In this document: positions 15,845 through 24,879 of the stretch, in pieces
How positions within the stretch are numbered: position 1 is the stretch's first letter
Layout: the number at the start of each line of letters is the position of its first letter
Assembly (NCBI GenBank): GCA_018714485.1
Contig: DVNJ01000006.1
Location: 1-60,095, forward strand
DNA from: Candidatus Caccalectryoclostridium excrementigallinarum
GTDB taxonomy: Bacteria; Bacillota; Clostridia; Christensenellales; UBA3700
Direction: 5' to 3'
DNA length: 60,095 bases
Made by a program: the position numbers and the translations under genes
Notes under the pieces: model-generated
What the model saw: the letters and a program-made list of their open reading frames with translations, nothing else
The model's database searches: none
Told to the model about the DNA's origin: nothing

Positions 15845-16422
15845 CGCAAAGTTTTGAGCAAAAGCTCGGCGAGCATGATCTCGTACGCCACCTGCCCGTC
15901 CAGCTCCGCGAGCGCCTCATCGCGCTTTTCCGCGTTGCGCCGCGGCAGATCGTTGTTATACTGCCTGATCTTGCAGTAAGAGGCAAAGGCAAAGAGCGCC
16001 ACGAGCAGGGAAAGCGCGCCGAGCACGGCGGCGCCTATGCCGAAATAAAGCAGCGCGGCATGCGCTTCGAGATAGGCGGGATCGACGGCGTAAATGCAGC
16101 AAAGTCCCGCCACGAGAAAGACTATCCCTATCGGCAGCGAAATGACAAAGCGCAAAACTTCCTTGGGCGCGCGGGGATCGGGAGCGTCCAAAAACGGCTC
16201 CAACTCGCTGTCCGAGGCGACGCCCTCTTTGAGTTCGGCGCGCTTTTTCAAGCCCGCCTCTTTGCGCGCGGCTATCTCGCCGCGGAATTTTTCCAACTCT
16301 TCCCTGTCCTCTTCGTCCGCGCCAGCGCAAACGCTCCTGATCATGTCGTCATAGCGCGCGAGCGGCACTTCGGGGGAAAAGCCGTTTGTCAACTTTATCA
16401 ATGTTTTCGTGCTCGGATCCAT
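15841..16422 (-). CDS. Hypothetical membrane protein with two transmembrane segments
   Basis: A 193-residue protein: a charged cytoplasmic-type region (1-88), two hydrophobic helices (about 90-110 and 122-146), and a charged C-terminal helix. The paired helices form a hairpin anchor. It lies 7 nt after the alpha/beta hydrolase gene and overlaps the radical SAM gene, so all three are likely cotranscribed. Family not recognised. Confidence 0.7.
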   Translation of the reverse strand: MDPSTKTLIKLTNGFSPEVPLARYDDMIRSVCAGADEEDREELEKFRGEIAARKEAGLKKRAELKEGVASDSELEPFLDAPDPRAPKEVLRFVISLPIGIVFLVAGLCCIYAVDPAYLEAHAALLYFGIGAAVLGALSLLVALFAFASYCKIRQYNNDLPRRNAEKRDEALAELDGQVAYEIMLAELLLKTLR

Positions 16423-16429
16423 TTTTACC

Positions 16430-17479
16430 TCACTTTGAAAGCGCCGCGCGGAAAAACTCCTCCGCCTTGTCCATGAAGCCCTCGTCCGTGGCGAAGACGA
16501 CTTCTTTCTTACTGTAATGATAGTGCACGTCCACTTCGTATTTGAAATAGCATTCGTCCTTGCGCAGCTTGCGGCGCGGCTTTCCGACTATGTCCGCCTT
16601 GATGACGTCCTCCGCCGCCACGGGACGCGAGAGCGTATGTCCCCTGTCCTCATAGACGAGAATGCGCGCGTTCTTGTTCTCTATGCCCTCCGCCGCCGCG
16701 ATCGAGCAATCGTAAGGGACGGTCGGGTCGTCCTTGCTGTGCGCGATGAGCACGGGTCCGCCGTAAGCGTTTATCCCCTCCACCGCCGTATATTTGGCGC
16801 TCTTGCCGAAGATGAAACGCTCGATGACGGCTATCCACGGCAGAGTGAGCGCGCCGAGCGAGCCGCACATCTTGACCGCCTGGAAGCGCACGATGCTGCG
16901 CTCCTTATTAAAGCCGCTCGCGGAAACGACCGCCGCGGGCTTATGTCCGTAATTGAGCGCCGCCGCCGTGCCGAAGCCGCTCCAGCTGTGCCCGTAAAGC
17001 AGAATGGGCAGCGAGCCGTATTCGGGCGAATTTTCCATATAGGTGAGCACGGCGTGGATGTCGACGTGCGATTGAGGCAGCCCGACCATGCTCTCCCCCT
17101 CGCTGTCGCCGCAGCCGGTGATGTCAAAGCCCACGACGATATAGCCCTTATGGGCGAAATAGGCGATACGGTTGAGATAGTTGCCGTGACTGCAGCCTAT
17201 GCCGTGGCAAACGAGCACGACGGCTTTGCCCTCGCATTTTTCCCTGTCGCGGTATTCAAAACAGGCGAGCCTGTTCTTTCCCGACTCCACCTTGAAAGCG
17301 GCGCAGTCCAGCTCGGGATAGTCGGACGCGGTCAGGATCGCCTCGGTCTTGTCACAGCGCTTGCCGAAGAGATAGCGATAGAGAAGATAAGTTACCAAAA
17401 GGGGAATGACGATCGTCCAGACAAGCAGAATGTAAACGATAATTATCCCCGCCTGCATAAAAGCTTTTTTGTTTTTCAT
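16430..17479 (-). CDS. Membrane-anchored alpha/beta hydrolase
   Basis: A 349-residue protein. A hydrophobic N-terminal anchor spans about residues 9-34. The hydrolase fold follows, with the oxyanion segment CHGIG near 91, nucleophile elbow GHSWSG (Ser at about 165), acid region HSKDDPTVPYD and the catalytic His in EDRGHTLS. A C-terminal extension (about 300-349) is not typical. Family members are esterases or peptidases; substrate unknown. It has its own promoter, divergent from rsmF. Confidence 0.85.
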   Translation of the reverse strand: MKNKKAFMQAGIIIVYILLVWTIVIPLLVTYLLYRYLFGKRCDKTEAILTASDYPELDCAAFKVESGKNRLACFEYRDREKCEGKAVVLVCHGIGCSHGNYLNRIAYFAHKGYIVVGFDITGCGDSEGESMVGLPQSHVDIHAVLTYMENSPEYGSLPILLYGHSWSGFGTAAALNYGHKPAAVVSASGFNKERSIVRFQAVKMCGSLGALTLPWIAVIERFIFGKSAKYTAVEGINAYGGPVLIAHSKDDPTVPYDCSIAAAEGIENKNARILVYEDRGHTLSRPVAAEDVIKADIVGKPRRKLRKDECYFKYEVDVHYHYSKKEVVFATDEGFMDKAEEFFRAALSK

Positions 17480-17509
17480 TTTTACACCGCGCTTTATCGT
17501 GATAGCTAT

Positions 17510-17538
17510 ATTATATTACCGCGCAAAAAATATGTCAA
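17510..17538 (-). promoter_or_regulatory. Promoter of the alpha/beta hydrolase operon
   Basis: Minus strand: -35 TTGACA (17533-17538), 17-bp spacer, -10 TATAAT (17510-17515), 30 nt before the ATG. Confidence 0.8.
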
Positions 17539-17549
17539 TCGCGCGGCGG

Positions 17550-17578
17550 TTGCAAAAAACGCGCAAAAAAGTTATAAT
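17550..17578 (+). promoter_or_regulatory. Leaderless-type promoter of the RsmF-like gene
   Basis: -35 TTGCAA (17550-17555), 17-bp spacer, -10 TATAAT (17573-17578), then 6 nt to the ATG at 17585. No ribosome-binding site is present in or near those 6 nt. Confidence 0.7.
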
Positions 17579-17584
17579 ATCCCC

Positions 17585-18889
17585 ATGGAACTTCCCGAAA
17601 AATTCAAGTCGCGCATGCGCGCCCTGCTCGGCGCGGAATATGAGGACTTTCTCGCCTCTTACGAGCAGCCCTCCTTGCCCGCGCTGCGCAAAAACACGCT
17701 CAAAGCAAGCTCTTTCCCGCCCTGCTGCACCGAGCTTGTGCCTTGGTGCGATCTCGGCGCATATTACGAAGGGTCGCCGGGAAGATCGGTCCTTCACGAA
17801 GCGGGAGCTTACTATATCCAAGAACCCTCCGCCATGGCTGTCGTCACGGCGGCGAACATTAAAGCGGGCGAAAAAGTGCTCGACCTCTGTGCCGCTCCCG
17901 GCGGCAAGAGCACGCACGCGGCATGCTTTTCCCCCTCCCTTCTCGTCGCCAACGAGATAGTCCCCTCGCGCGCCGTCACGCTCGGGCAGAACATCGAACG
18001 CTGCGGCATTCACGACTGCGTGGTCACAAACGCCTCCCCCGCCCTGCTCGCGGACAAATGGGGCGAGTTTTTCGACGTCGTCATCGCCGACGTCCCCTGC
18101 TCGGGCGAGGGCATGTTCAGAAGGCGGGAGATCGCCGTCAGGGAATGGAGCGAGGAAAACTGCGCCCTCTGCGCCATGCGCGACGCGGGCATTCTCGAAA
18201 GCGCCGCGCGCCTGACGGCGCCGGGCGGCAAGATAGTTTATTCCACCTGCACTTTCAACAGGGCGGAGAACGAGGACGTCATAGAAAAATTTCTGCTAAG
18301 CCACGACGAGTTTTCCCTCTCCCCCACTCCGCTCGACAGGATAGAGGGCATGACCCGCGGCATTGGCGGGATAGGGTTGCGCCTTTATCCCCACAAGCTG
18401 CGCGGAGAAGGGCATTTCGTCTGCGTGCTCAAAAAAGCGGACGGAACGGCGGCGCGGGGGAGCGCGCTCAAACGCACGGTGCAAAAGCAAGCCGTCAAAG
18501 CCTTCGAAGAGTTTTCAAAGGGCGCGCTCAAAGAGCGGATCGAATGCGATCTCTGCGCGGGAAACACGCTTTTTCGCACTCCTAAGGCGTGCCCCGACCT
18601 CTCGGGCGTAAAATATCTGCGCGTAGGGCTCCCGCTCGGGACTTTCGAGCGCGGCAGGTTCACTCCCCATCATTCGCTCGCGCTCGCCCTGAGCAAAGAG
18701 GGCGCGAGGCAAACGCTCGATCTCGTCGCGGACGAAAAGCCCTCACTTTCTTATCTGCACGGTGAAACGCTGCCCGCAGACCTTGAAGACGGTTGGACGC
18801 TCGTGACCGTAAGCGGCATCTCCTTAGGCTGGGGGAAAGCCGTGGGCGGAGTCTTGAAAAATTTTTATCCCAAAGGATTGAGAAAATAA
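17585..18889 (+). CDS. RsmB/RsmF-family rRNA m5C methyltransferase
   Basis: A 434-residue SAM-dependent RNA cytosine-5 methyltransferase. The SAM-binding motif LDLCAAPGGKSTHAA lies near residues 100-114. The two catalytic Cys are in DVPCSGEGMF (about 175) and STCTFNRAENE (about 221). The C-terminal part (about 290-434) matches the PUA-like RNA-binding region of RsmF-type enzymes that methylate 16S rRNA. The ATG at 17585 is set by the family N-terminus and by the promoter 6 nt upstream; longer upstream extensions lack a family match. It is convergent with ung with only two bases between the stops. Confidence 0.9.
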   Translation: MELPEKFKSRMRALLGAEYEDFLASYEQPSLPALRKNTLKASSFPPCCTELVPWCDLGAYYEGSPGRSVLHEAGAYYIQEPSAMAVVTAANIKAGEKVLDLCAAPGGKSTHAACFSPSLLVANEIVPSRAVTLGQNIERCGIHDCVVTNASPALLADKWGEFFDVVIADVPCSGEGMFRRREIAVREWSEENCALCAMRDAGILESAARLTAPGGKIVYSTCTFNRAENEDVIEKFLLSHDEFSLSPTPLDRIEGMTRGIGGIGLRLYPHKLRGEGHFVCVLKKADGTAARGSALKRTVQKQAVKAFEEFSKGALKERIECDLCAGNTLFRTPKACPDLSGVKYLRVGLPLGTFERGRFTPHHSLALALSKEGARQTLDLVADEKPSLSYLHGETLPADLEDGWTLVTVSGISLGWGKAVGGVLKNFYPKGLRK

Positions 18890-18891
18890 AA

Positions 18892-19590
18892 TTACTTTTT
18901 CGCCAAATATTCTTTGAGCGATCTCAGCTCCCAGCGAATGGGAGTCCTGCCGTTTGCCGCGAGAAATTCGTTGGCTTTGGAAAAATGGCGGCATTCCAGA
19001 AAGCCTTGATAAAAAGAGAGCGGCGAAGGGTGCACGGAAGTGAGGATAAGATGTTTGGGATCGGTGATGAGCGCGCCCTTTTTCTTGGCGTAACCGCCCC
19101 AGAGCATGAAGACGATCGGCTTTTCGCTCTTGTTGAGCAGGGAGATGACAAAGTCGGTGAATCTCTCCCAGCCCTTTCCCGCATGCGAGCCGCTCACGCC
19201 CGCACGCACGGTCAGAACGGCGTTGAGCAAGAGCACGCCCTGCTCCGCCCAACCGGAAAGGTCGCCGCAGGAAGTGGGCGGGATCCCGAGATCGTATTCG
19301 AGCGCCTTATAGATATTGACGAGCGACGGCGGGCACTTGACGCCCTCGCCGACGGAAAAGCACATTCCGTTCGCCTGCCTCTCGCCGATATAGGGATCTT
19401 GACCGATCACGACCACTTTCACGTTTTCGTAAGGGGTATGCGCAAAGGCGGCGAGAATGTCGCGCTTGGGCGGATAGACGGTGTGGGCGGCATATTCCGC
19501 ACGCAAAAACTCGCGCAGCCTGTCGAAATATTCGCTGTCGAACTCGCCGCGCAAAAGCTCGTCCCAACTGTTACCCAAATGCGACGCCAT
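18892..19590 (-). CDS. ung: Uracil-DNA glycosylase (family 1)
   Basis: A 232-residue enzyme that removes uracil from DNA. The catalytic water-activating motif is GQDPYI (about residues 63-68; the common form is GQDPYH), and the C-terminal HPSPLS loop (near 188) is intact. Length is standard. Its start overlaps the stop of the PHP-phosphatase gene, so it is the last gene of the long minus-strand run. The His-to-Ile change after GQDPY is a small departure from the usual motif. Confidence 0.95.
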   Translation of the reverse strand: MASHLGNSWDELLRGEFDSEYFDRLREFLRAEYAAHTVYPPKRDILAAFAHTPYENVKVVVIGQDPYIGERQANGMCFSVGEGVKCPPSLVNIYKALEYDLGIPPTSCGDLSGWAEQGVLLLNAVLTVRAGVSGSHAGKGWERFTDFVISLLNKSEKPIVFMLWGGYAKKKGALITDPKHLILTSVHPSPLSFYQGFLECRHFSKANEFLAANGRTPIRWELRSLKEYLAKK

Positions 19591-20393
19591 CAGTCTATCG
19601 CCTCCGCTATCGGCTCATGGGAAAGATAATGAAAGAGATATTTGAATCCGAGCGCTTTCAGCCCCTCTTTCACCTCGTTGAAATGAATGAGCTGCAACTG
19701 CGGATAATGCGCGTCCGAGCCGTAAGTTATCAGCTCTCCGCCCAGCTCCTTATAGCGGCGCAGGATGCCGTCTTCGGGGATATAGGGTATGCCCGTGCCC
19801 CTGCCGTTGACTTCGAGCGCCTTTCCCCTTGCGATAATGCCGCGCAAGATCTCATCGAACATGTCGGGGAACTCTTCGTATCTCAGCGCCCTGTTTTCAA
19901 AGGGCGCCTTGCGCGCGACATAGCCGATATGTCCGATGACGTCATAGGGGAAATCCGCCTTCACGCTGTCCAAAACAGCCCGAACGTAAATGCCGTAAGC
20001 CTCCCTTCTGCCGCGCGTAAAATAGCTGTCGTAATAGCAGTCCTCTTCGCCCGCCACATGCACGGAGTTTATCACCACGTCCGTTTCGTATTTTGACAGT
20101 ATCTCGGCATAGAGCTTGTCCGCGGGCGCGTAATAGCCGCATTCAAGCCCCACGGCGAGGTCTATCTTCCCCGCATATTCCGCTTTTAAGGCATGGCTCT
20201 CGGCAAAATGCCGCTTGAGATCTATCTGCGGCACGTCAAAAAAGGCGGGGATGAGCGCATAATCCCTGTCGCAGTGATCGGTCATCGCCATATAAGACGC
20301 GCCGAGCCTTATCGCGTTTTCGATCATCTCCCGCGCCGGCACGAAGCTGTCGTGGGAGTGATCGCAGTGTGTGTGTCCGTCAGCAATATACAT
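19590..20393 (-). CDS. hisK: Histidinol-phosphatase (PHP family, HisK/HisJ)
   Basis: A 267-residue PHP-domain phosphatase. The metal-binding motifs are present: DGHTHCDHS at the N-terminus, MTDHCD near 40, HVAG near 113 and GSDAHYP near 229. The family makes L-histidinol from histidinol phosphate, though related PHP proteins act on other substrates and no other his genes are in view. It overlaps both neighbours by 1 nt. Confidence 0.8.
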   Translation of the reverse strand: MYIADGHTHCDHSHDSFVPAREMIENAIRLGASYMAMTDHCDRDYALIPAFFDVPQIDLKRHFAESHALKAEYAGKIDLAVGLECGYYAPADKLYAEILSKYETDVVINSVHVAGEEDCYYDSYFTRGRREAYGIYVRAVLDSVKADFPYDVIGHIGYVARKAPFENRALRYEEFPDMFDEILRGIIARGKALEVNGRGTGIPYIPEDGILRRYKELGGELITYGSDAHYPQLQLIHFNEVKEGLKALGFKYLFHYLSHEPIAEAID

Positions 20394-21610
20394 CAGCCGT
20401 TAAGCACCTCTAAATACATTTTCACAAAGTCTTCTTTTCCCATCATCACGGGAACGGGATAGAGCGGATTCGCCTCTTTGTAAGCCGCCTCGCTCATATC
20501 GACCGCGTCCTCTTTCTTGATGATGCCGCCGAAGTTTTCGGGGATCTGCATATAGGCGTTCATGTCCTTGACCGCCTTGATGAACGCCTTGGCTTTTTCC
20601 GCCTCGCCCGCGCCCGTTATGCCGACGACGTCGGCGAGCTTTGCCAGCTTCTTATAGATCTTCTCGCCGTAGAAGTCGAGCATATGCGGCAGAATGACCG
20701 CCATGGCGAGCCCGTGCGGCGTGTTGTATTTTGCGCCCATGGCATGTCCCATCGCGTGCACGTTGCCCACATAGGCGCGCGTAAACGCCACGCCCGCGTC
20801 GAAAGCGGCGGTCTGCATGTTCTTTCTCGCTTCCATGTCCTTGCCGTCGTCGTAGGCGCGCTTCAAATAGGTGAAGATGAGCTTGATCGCCTCTTCCGCC
20901 TTTTGCTTTGTCTCTTTCGTGTTGGAATTGCCTATGTAAGCCTCGATCGCATGACAGAGCGCGTCCATGCCCGTCGTGGAGGTCACCTTCTGCGGCAGTC
21001 CCGCCGTCAGCGAGGGGTCGAGCACGGCATAGTGGGGAATGAGCGGAAAGTCCTGTATGGCATATTTGAGATGATGCTCGGGATTTGTCGTGTCGGTTAT
21101 GACCGCCGCCAGCGTCGTCTCGCTTCCCGTGCCCGACGTGGTGGGAATGGCGAAGAAGGGAGGCATTTTTTTCACCACTTTCAAAATGCCCTTCATCTTG
21201 GGAATGCTCTTCTTGGGACGGGCGACGCGCGCTCCCACGCCCTTGGCGCAGTCCATGGGCGAACCGCCGCCGAAGGCGATGATGCCCTGCGCGCCGCTCT
21301 CGTTATAGAGCGCGAGCGCCGCTTCCACGTTGTCGATGGTGGGGTTCGCCACGACCTTGTCGTAGACCGCCGCCTTGACCCCCTCTTTTTCCATCGCTTC
21401 GAGCATGGGCGCGCAAAGTCCCAACTTCATGAGGTTGCCGTCCGTCACCACGAGCACCTTTTCTATCCCCTTGCTCTTGACGAACGAGGCAAGTCCCGCC
21501 GCGCCGTTTTCGAATTGCAGCAATTCCGGCTTGCGCCAGGGCATGAGCTTGATCAGCTGTTTGAGCACAGCCTGAAAAGTTCTGCAATACATCTTGTAAA
21601 ATATGTTCAT
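20393..21610 (-). CDS. Iron-containing alcohol dehydrogenase
   Basis: A 405-residue group III alcohol dehydrogenase. The NAD(P)-binding motif GGGSPMDCAK is near residue 108, and the metal-binding region includes DALCHAIEAY and VHAMGHAMGAKYNTPHG. GGAGGAG precedes the ATG at 21610. The family reduces aldehydes or oxidises alcohols; this one is close to butanol or 1,3-propanediol-type dehydrogenases, consistent with fermentation, but the substrate is not certain. Confidence 0.9.
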   Translation of the reverse strand: MNIFYKMYCRTFQAVLKQLIKLMPWRKPELLQFENGAAGLASFVKSKGIEKVLVVTDGNLMKLGLCAPMLEAMEKEGVKAAVYDKVVANPTIDNVEAALALYNESGAQGIIAFGGGSPMDCAKGVGARVARPKKSIPKMKGILKVVKKMPPFFAIPTTSGTGSETTLAAVITDTTNPEHHLKYAIQDFPLIPHYAVLDPSLTAGLPQKVTSTTGMDALCHAIEAYIGNSNTKETKQKAEEAIKLIFTYLKRAYDDGKDMEARKNMQTAAFDAGVAFTRAYVGNVHAMGHAMGAKYNTPHGLAMAVILPHMLDFYGEKIYKKLAKLADVVGITGAGEAEKAKAFIKAVKDMNAYMQIPENFGGIIKKEDAVDMSEAAYKEANPLYPVPVMMGKEDFVKMYLEVLNG

Positions 21611-21645
21611 ACATCTCCTCCGTATGCTTTTGAAATTTTACGCCG

Positions 21646-22866
21646 TCAGGCGTTTATTTGCGTAATATCCACCTTTGTCCCCGAAAAAGCGCTCTCCTCG
21701 GCGCCCTCGGCAAAGGCTATCTTCGCCCCCGCGTTCAGCACGAGCGAGGAATTGTCCAACTTCACGCAGTCGGCAAAAGCGCTCGAATAGAGCGTCACCT
21801 GCGAATTGAAGGTCACGCGGGTAAGGCTTTTGCAGTTCCTGAACGCGGACGAGCCGATCTGCTCTATCGTCGCGGGCAGCTCGATCGCGGTTATGCGGCT
21901 GGAATTAAAGCAGTCCGTCCCTATCGACTTCATGCTCTCTCCGCCCGCCAAGGTTATCTCGCTCAGCCCGCTGTTATAAAAAGCGCTCGCGCCCAGCGAG
22001 GTTATCGCGCCCTCTATCTCGATCGACGCCTTCGAGCAGTTATAAAAAGCCCTGTTCGCGATCGTGACGCACTTTTCGGGCAGTCTCACTTGCAAAAGCC
22101 CCGTGCAGTTTTGAAAAGCGCGCTCGCCGATACCCGTGATATTCTCGCCCAAATATACCCTTTCAAGGCTCCTCATTCCCTCGAATGCGCCGTTGGGCAC
22201 ATAGGTGGCGGCGCTGCTCACCGTGATGGTCTTCAACTCGGGGTATCGCGTCCAACTCGAACTCGACGACCCGAAGAGATAAGCCATGCCCATATTGGGT
22301 TCGCTCGTCACCGTCGCGCTCGCGCCGGCAAAGGGCAGAATGAGATTTTGAAGAGAGGTGCAGCCCTCAAACGCGCCCCTGCCCATCTTTTTCACGCTGT
22401 CGGGAATGACGAGAGTCTCTATGCTCTCGCAACCCTTGAAGGCGTTTTCCGCCACTTCCACCACGGGCACGCCGTCCACGGAAGCGGGCACGGCGACCCT
22501 CACTCCCTTAAATCCCGCGCCCGCAAAGACGCTGTAACCGCCCTCGACGCGGGTATATTGCAAGACGCCCTCGTAAACGGCGGTGAGTTTCAGCTCTTTT
22601 TCGACCGCCACGATGGCGTTGGCGCCGTAAAAATTGCCCTCCTCGTCCGTCCAGCCGCTTATCTGCGCCCCTTCGTATTCGGGACGATATTCTCCCAAGT
22701 CTATTTGACCGCCCTTCACGGTCGCAACGATGTTTTCGTCGCTGCCGCCGTAAACGCCGCCCGCGAGATCGAGCGTCACCTTCACGCCCTCTCCACATGC
22801 GGCAAAGCATACCGCCGCGGCGACTATCGTCAAAACAGCCAGAACGACTATCGCTTTTTTCTTCAT
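21646..22866 (-). CDS. BspA-like leucine-rich-repeat lipoprotein
   Basis: A 406-residue secreted lipoprotein. A signal peptide ends in CFAACG, with the lipid Cys near residue 24. Residues about 120-390 are repeats of the BspA/LRR_5 type (for example IPDSVKKMGRGAFEGCTSLQ and related units), which form a solenoid in adhesion or binding proteins. Its start overlaps the stop of sigH (ATGA), an uncommon coupling of a surface protein to a sigma factor. Confidence 0.88.
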   Translation of the reverse strand: MKKKAIVVLAVLTIVAAAVCFAACGEGVKVTLDLAGGVYGGSDENIVATVKGGQIDLGEYRPEYEGAQISGWTDEEGNFYGANAIVAVEKELKLTAVYEGVLQYTRVEGGYSVFAGAGFKGVRVAVPASVDGVPVVEVAENAFKGCESIETLVIPDSVKKMGRGAFEGCTSLQNLILPFAGASATVTSEPNMGMAYLFGSSSSSWTRYPELKTITVSSAATYVPNGAFEGMRSLERVYLGENITGIGERAFQNCTGLLQVRLPEKCVTIANRAFYNCSKASIEIEGAITSLGASAFYNSGLSEITLAGGESMKSIGTDCFNSSRITAIELPATIEQIGSSAFRNCKSLTRVTFNSQVTLYSSAFADCVKLDNSSLVLNAGAKIAFAEGAEESAFSGTKVDITQINA

Positions 22867-23408
22867 ATATCCTCCCTGCCCGATAAGATCTTTTTCGCCT
22901 TGCGCCTGATACGCTGCAAGGCATTGTCGACGTACTTGACGCTCTTTTTTATCTCTTCGGCGATCTCGGCATAGCTGCAGCCTTCCGCCCAGAGCCCGAA
23001 TATCTTCTCTTCCTCGCCGTTCAGCCCCGCCCTGATGCGCTCCATGAGCTGCCTGTCACCGATGTCGTCGGTGAGGTCGTCGCTGCTGACAAGCTCGGTG
23101 TTTTCCAGCGGCACATAGTTGTTGAGCGGTCTGTTCTTTTCCCGCGACGCCGCCTTGACCGCGTCCAAGATATTCGCCTTTATGCAGGCGTAGGCATAGG
23201 CGGAAAACTTGCCCTTTTCTTCCTTATAGGTGCAGATGGCTTTATAAAGCCCGATCATGCCCTCCTGCCAGGCGTCCTCGGACGCCGCGCCCACGATATA
23301 ATATCTGCGCGCGAGCGCCTTGACCATGCCCATATAGGCAATGAGCAGTTCTTCCATGGCGCCCTTGTCGCCCGCCGCCGCCTTTTGCAAAAGCTGCTTT
23401 TCGCTCAT
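22863..23408 (-). CDS. sigH: RNA polymerase sigma factor, SigH (Spo0H)-like
   Basis: A 181-residue sigma-70 family protein. Region 2 is clear (DAWQEGMIGLYKAICTY, FSAYAYACIKANILDAVK), and region 4 has the HTH EGCSYAEIAEEIKKSVKYVD. The start at 23408 is preferred because its ATG overlaps the rlmB stop (ATGA). The order mrnC-thyX-rlmB-sigH is the conserved setting of the transition-phase and sporulation sigma factor in Clostridia, which supports the name. It is slightly shorter than usual. Confidence 0.8.
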   Translation of the reverse strand: MSEKQLLQKAAAGDKGAMEELLIAYMGMVKALARRYYIVGAASEDAWQEGMIGLYKAICTYKEEKGKFSAYAYACIKANILDAVKAASREKNRPLNNYVPLENTELVSSDDLTDDIGDRQLMERIRAGLNGEEEKIFGLWAEGCSYAEIAEEIKKSVKYVDNALQRIRRKAKKILSGREDI

Positions 23409-24121
23409 CTTCTCTGCCTTAAAACTTCGTAGCACAAAACGCCGCAGGCAACGGACGCATTGAGCGAATTTATCTTCCCTTTCTGCGGCAGCGCGACCGC
23501 CCCGTCGCAGAGCTTGGCGGTGAGCGCCTTCACGCCGAAGCCCTCGCTGCCGATGACCAGCGCCACGTCGCCTTTAAGATCCGTTTCATAGACGCTATTT
23601 CCCTGCATGTCCGCGCAATAGACCTTGACAAAGTCCTCTTTGAGCGCCCTGATCGTGTCGTTGATGTTGTTCACGGCGGCTATCTTCACATAAGAAGTCG
23701 CGCCCGCCGAGACCTTCACCACCGTGGCGTTCACGCCCACGGCGCGGCGGCGGGGAATAATTATCCCGTGCACGCCCGCGCACTCGGCGACCCTGACTAT
23801 GCTGCCTAAATTGTGAGGATCTTCGATCCCGTCCAAAATGAGCAAAAAGAGTTTTTCGCCCTTCTTGCGGGCGGCGGACACTATTTCCTCCACGCCGCAG
23901 TATTTATATTCGTCCGCCACGCCGACGACGCCGCGGTGCTTTTCGCTCCCGCACAGCCTGTCCAGCTCCTTTCGCTCGCAAAAGACAAGCCTCGCGCCCG
24001 CGGCTTTCGCCTTTTCGACGATATCTTCCGCGCCGTGAAGTCCCTTTTGCACATAAAGGCGCGAGAGCGCGCCTCCCGCGCCGAGATGTTCGCGCACGGC
24101 GTTTTTTCCTTCGATAAGCAT
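23405..24121 (-). CDS. rlmB: 23S rRNA (guanosine-2'-O-)-methyltransferase, RlmB-like
   Basis: A 238-residue SPOUT-class methyltransferase. The substrate-binding N-terminal domain starts MLIEGKNAVREHL; the SPOUT motifs are LDGIEDPHNLGSIVR, VIGSEGFGV and LPQKGKINSLNASVACGV. The longer upstream frame was rejected because the family begins at MLIEG and that ATG overlaps the thyX stop. Methylates the 2'-O of G2251-equivalent in 23S rRNA in the model enzyme. Confidence 0.9.
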   Translation of the reverse strand: MLIEGKNAVREHLGAGGALSRLYVQKGLHGAEDIVEKAKAAGARLVFCERKELDRLCGSEKHRGVVGVADEYKYCGVEEIVSAARKKGEKLFLLILDGIEDPHNLGSIVRVAECAGVHGIIIPRRRAVGVNATVVKVSAGATSYVKIAAVNNINDTIRALKEDFVKVYCADMQGNSVYETDLKGDVALVIGSEGFGVKALTAKLCDGAVALPQKGKINSLNASVACGVLCYEVLRQRR

Positions 24122-24879
24122 TATTTTTCCTCTTTGAGTTTTTCGTTGAGCTTCTCCCGCCTCAGCCTCACTTCCGCGGGCTTTAAGCAGCTCATCTTGC
24201 CCTCGCTGCAAGCGCCTCTCACGCAGGAAGGTCCCGCGGTCACGAAAAGCTCGGGCGCGACTTTCAGCACCTCTTCGAGCATGCTCCACGCCACTTCCCT
24301 GATCTCCCATTGCGCGCGGTTACAGCAGCGCACGGTGAAAAAGTGCATGAGTTCGCGCACGTTCATGGTCATGGTCATCTTGGTCTCGGCGGCGTTGGGC
24401 AGCACGAAGCGCGCGTCCTCGTTGGACTTTTCGCAAGCTCCGCCCAGCCTCTCCTGCCACTTGCAGTACCAGGAATGCATGGTCTTCATCTGCTCTTTGT
24501 ATTCCTCTTCCGCCTCGCTTCCCAGCGCCCTAATCGCAGGGGGGATGACAAAGTTGAATTCCCCCTTTTTGTTCGCGTCCACATATCTTTGCGACTTGAC
24601 GGAAAAAGAGGCGATCCTATGCCGCGTCACCTGCGCCAAAAAGCTGCGCGAGACGCCCTCGATCCCGAAAGTGAACGAGGCATGCTCGAAGGGGGAAAGG
24701 TGCCCCATCGTCACAAGGCGCGCCAAAAACCTGCTCACGTCGCTCTCGTCCACTCCCCTTTTGAGTTCGGCTATATCCGCGTCGGAATAGCAGAGCTTGG
24801 CGGACATGGCGATCGTCTGCGCCGGATCCTTCGTGTAAGTAAGCAAAACGACTTTGGGTCTGACTTCGGGCATATTCAC
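24121..24879 (-). CDS. thyX: Flavin-dependent thymidylate synthase
   Basis: A 252-residue ThyX, which makes dTMP from dUMP using FAD and methylene-THF. The signature RHRIASFSVKSQR (near residues 86-98) matches RHRxxSxxxxSxR, and a second conserved region MNVRELMHFFTVRCCNRAQWEIR is present. The start overlaps the mrnC stop as ATGA. Thymidylate demand links it with fhs and the ribonucleotide reductase in this window. Confidence 0.95.
   Translation of the reverse strand: MNMPEVRPKVVLLTYTKDPAQTIAMSAKLCYSDADIAELKRGVDESDVSRFLARLVTMGHLSPFEHASFTFGIEGVSRSFLAQVTRHRIASFSVKSQRYVDANKKGEFNFVIPPAIRALGSEAEEEYKEQMKTMHSWYCKWQERLGGACEKSNEDARFVLPNAAETKMTMTMNVRELMHFFTVRCCNRAQWEIREVAWSMLEEVLKVAPELFVTAGPSCVRGACSEGKMSCLKPAEVRLRREKLNEKLKEEK

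Noticed and set aside
16517..17584. N-terminal extension of the RsmF-like ORF
   Set aside because: It runs antisense to the alpha/beta hydrolase, and the family N-terminus and promoter both point to the ATG at 17585.
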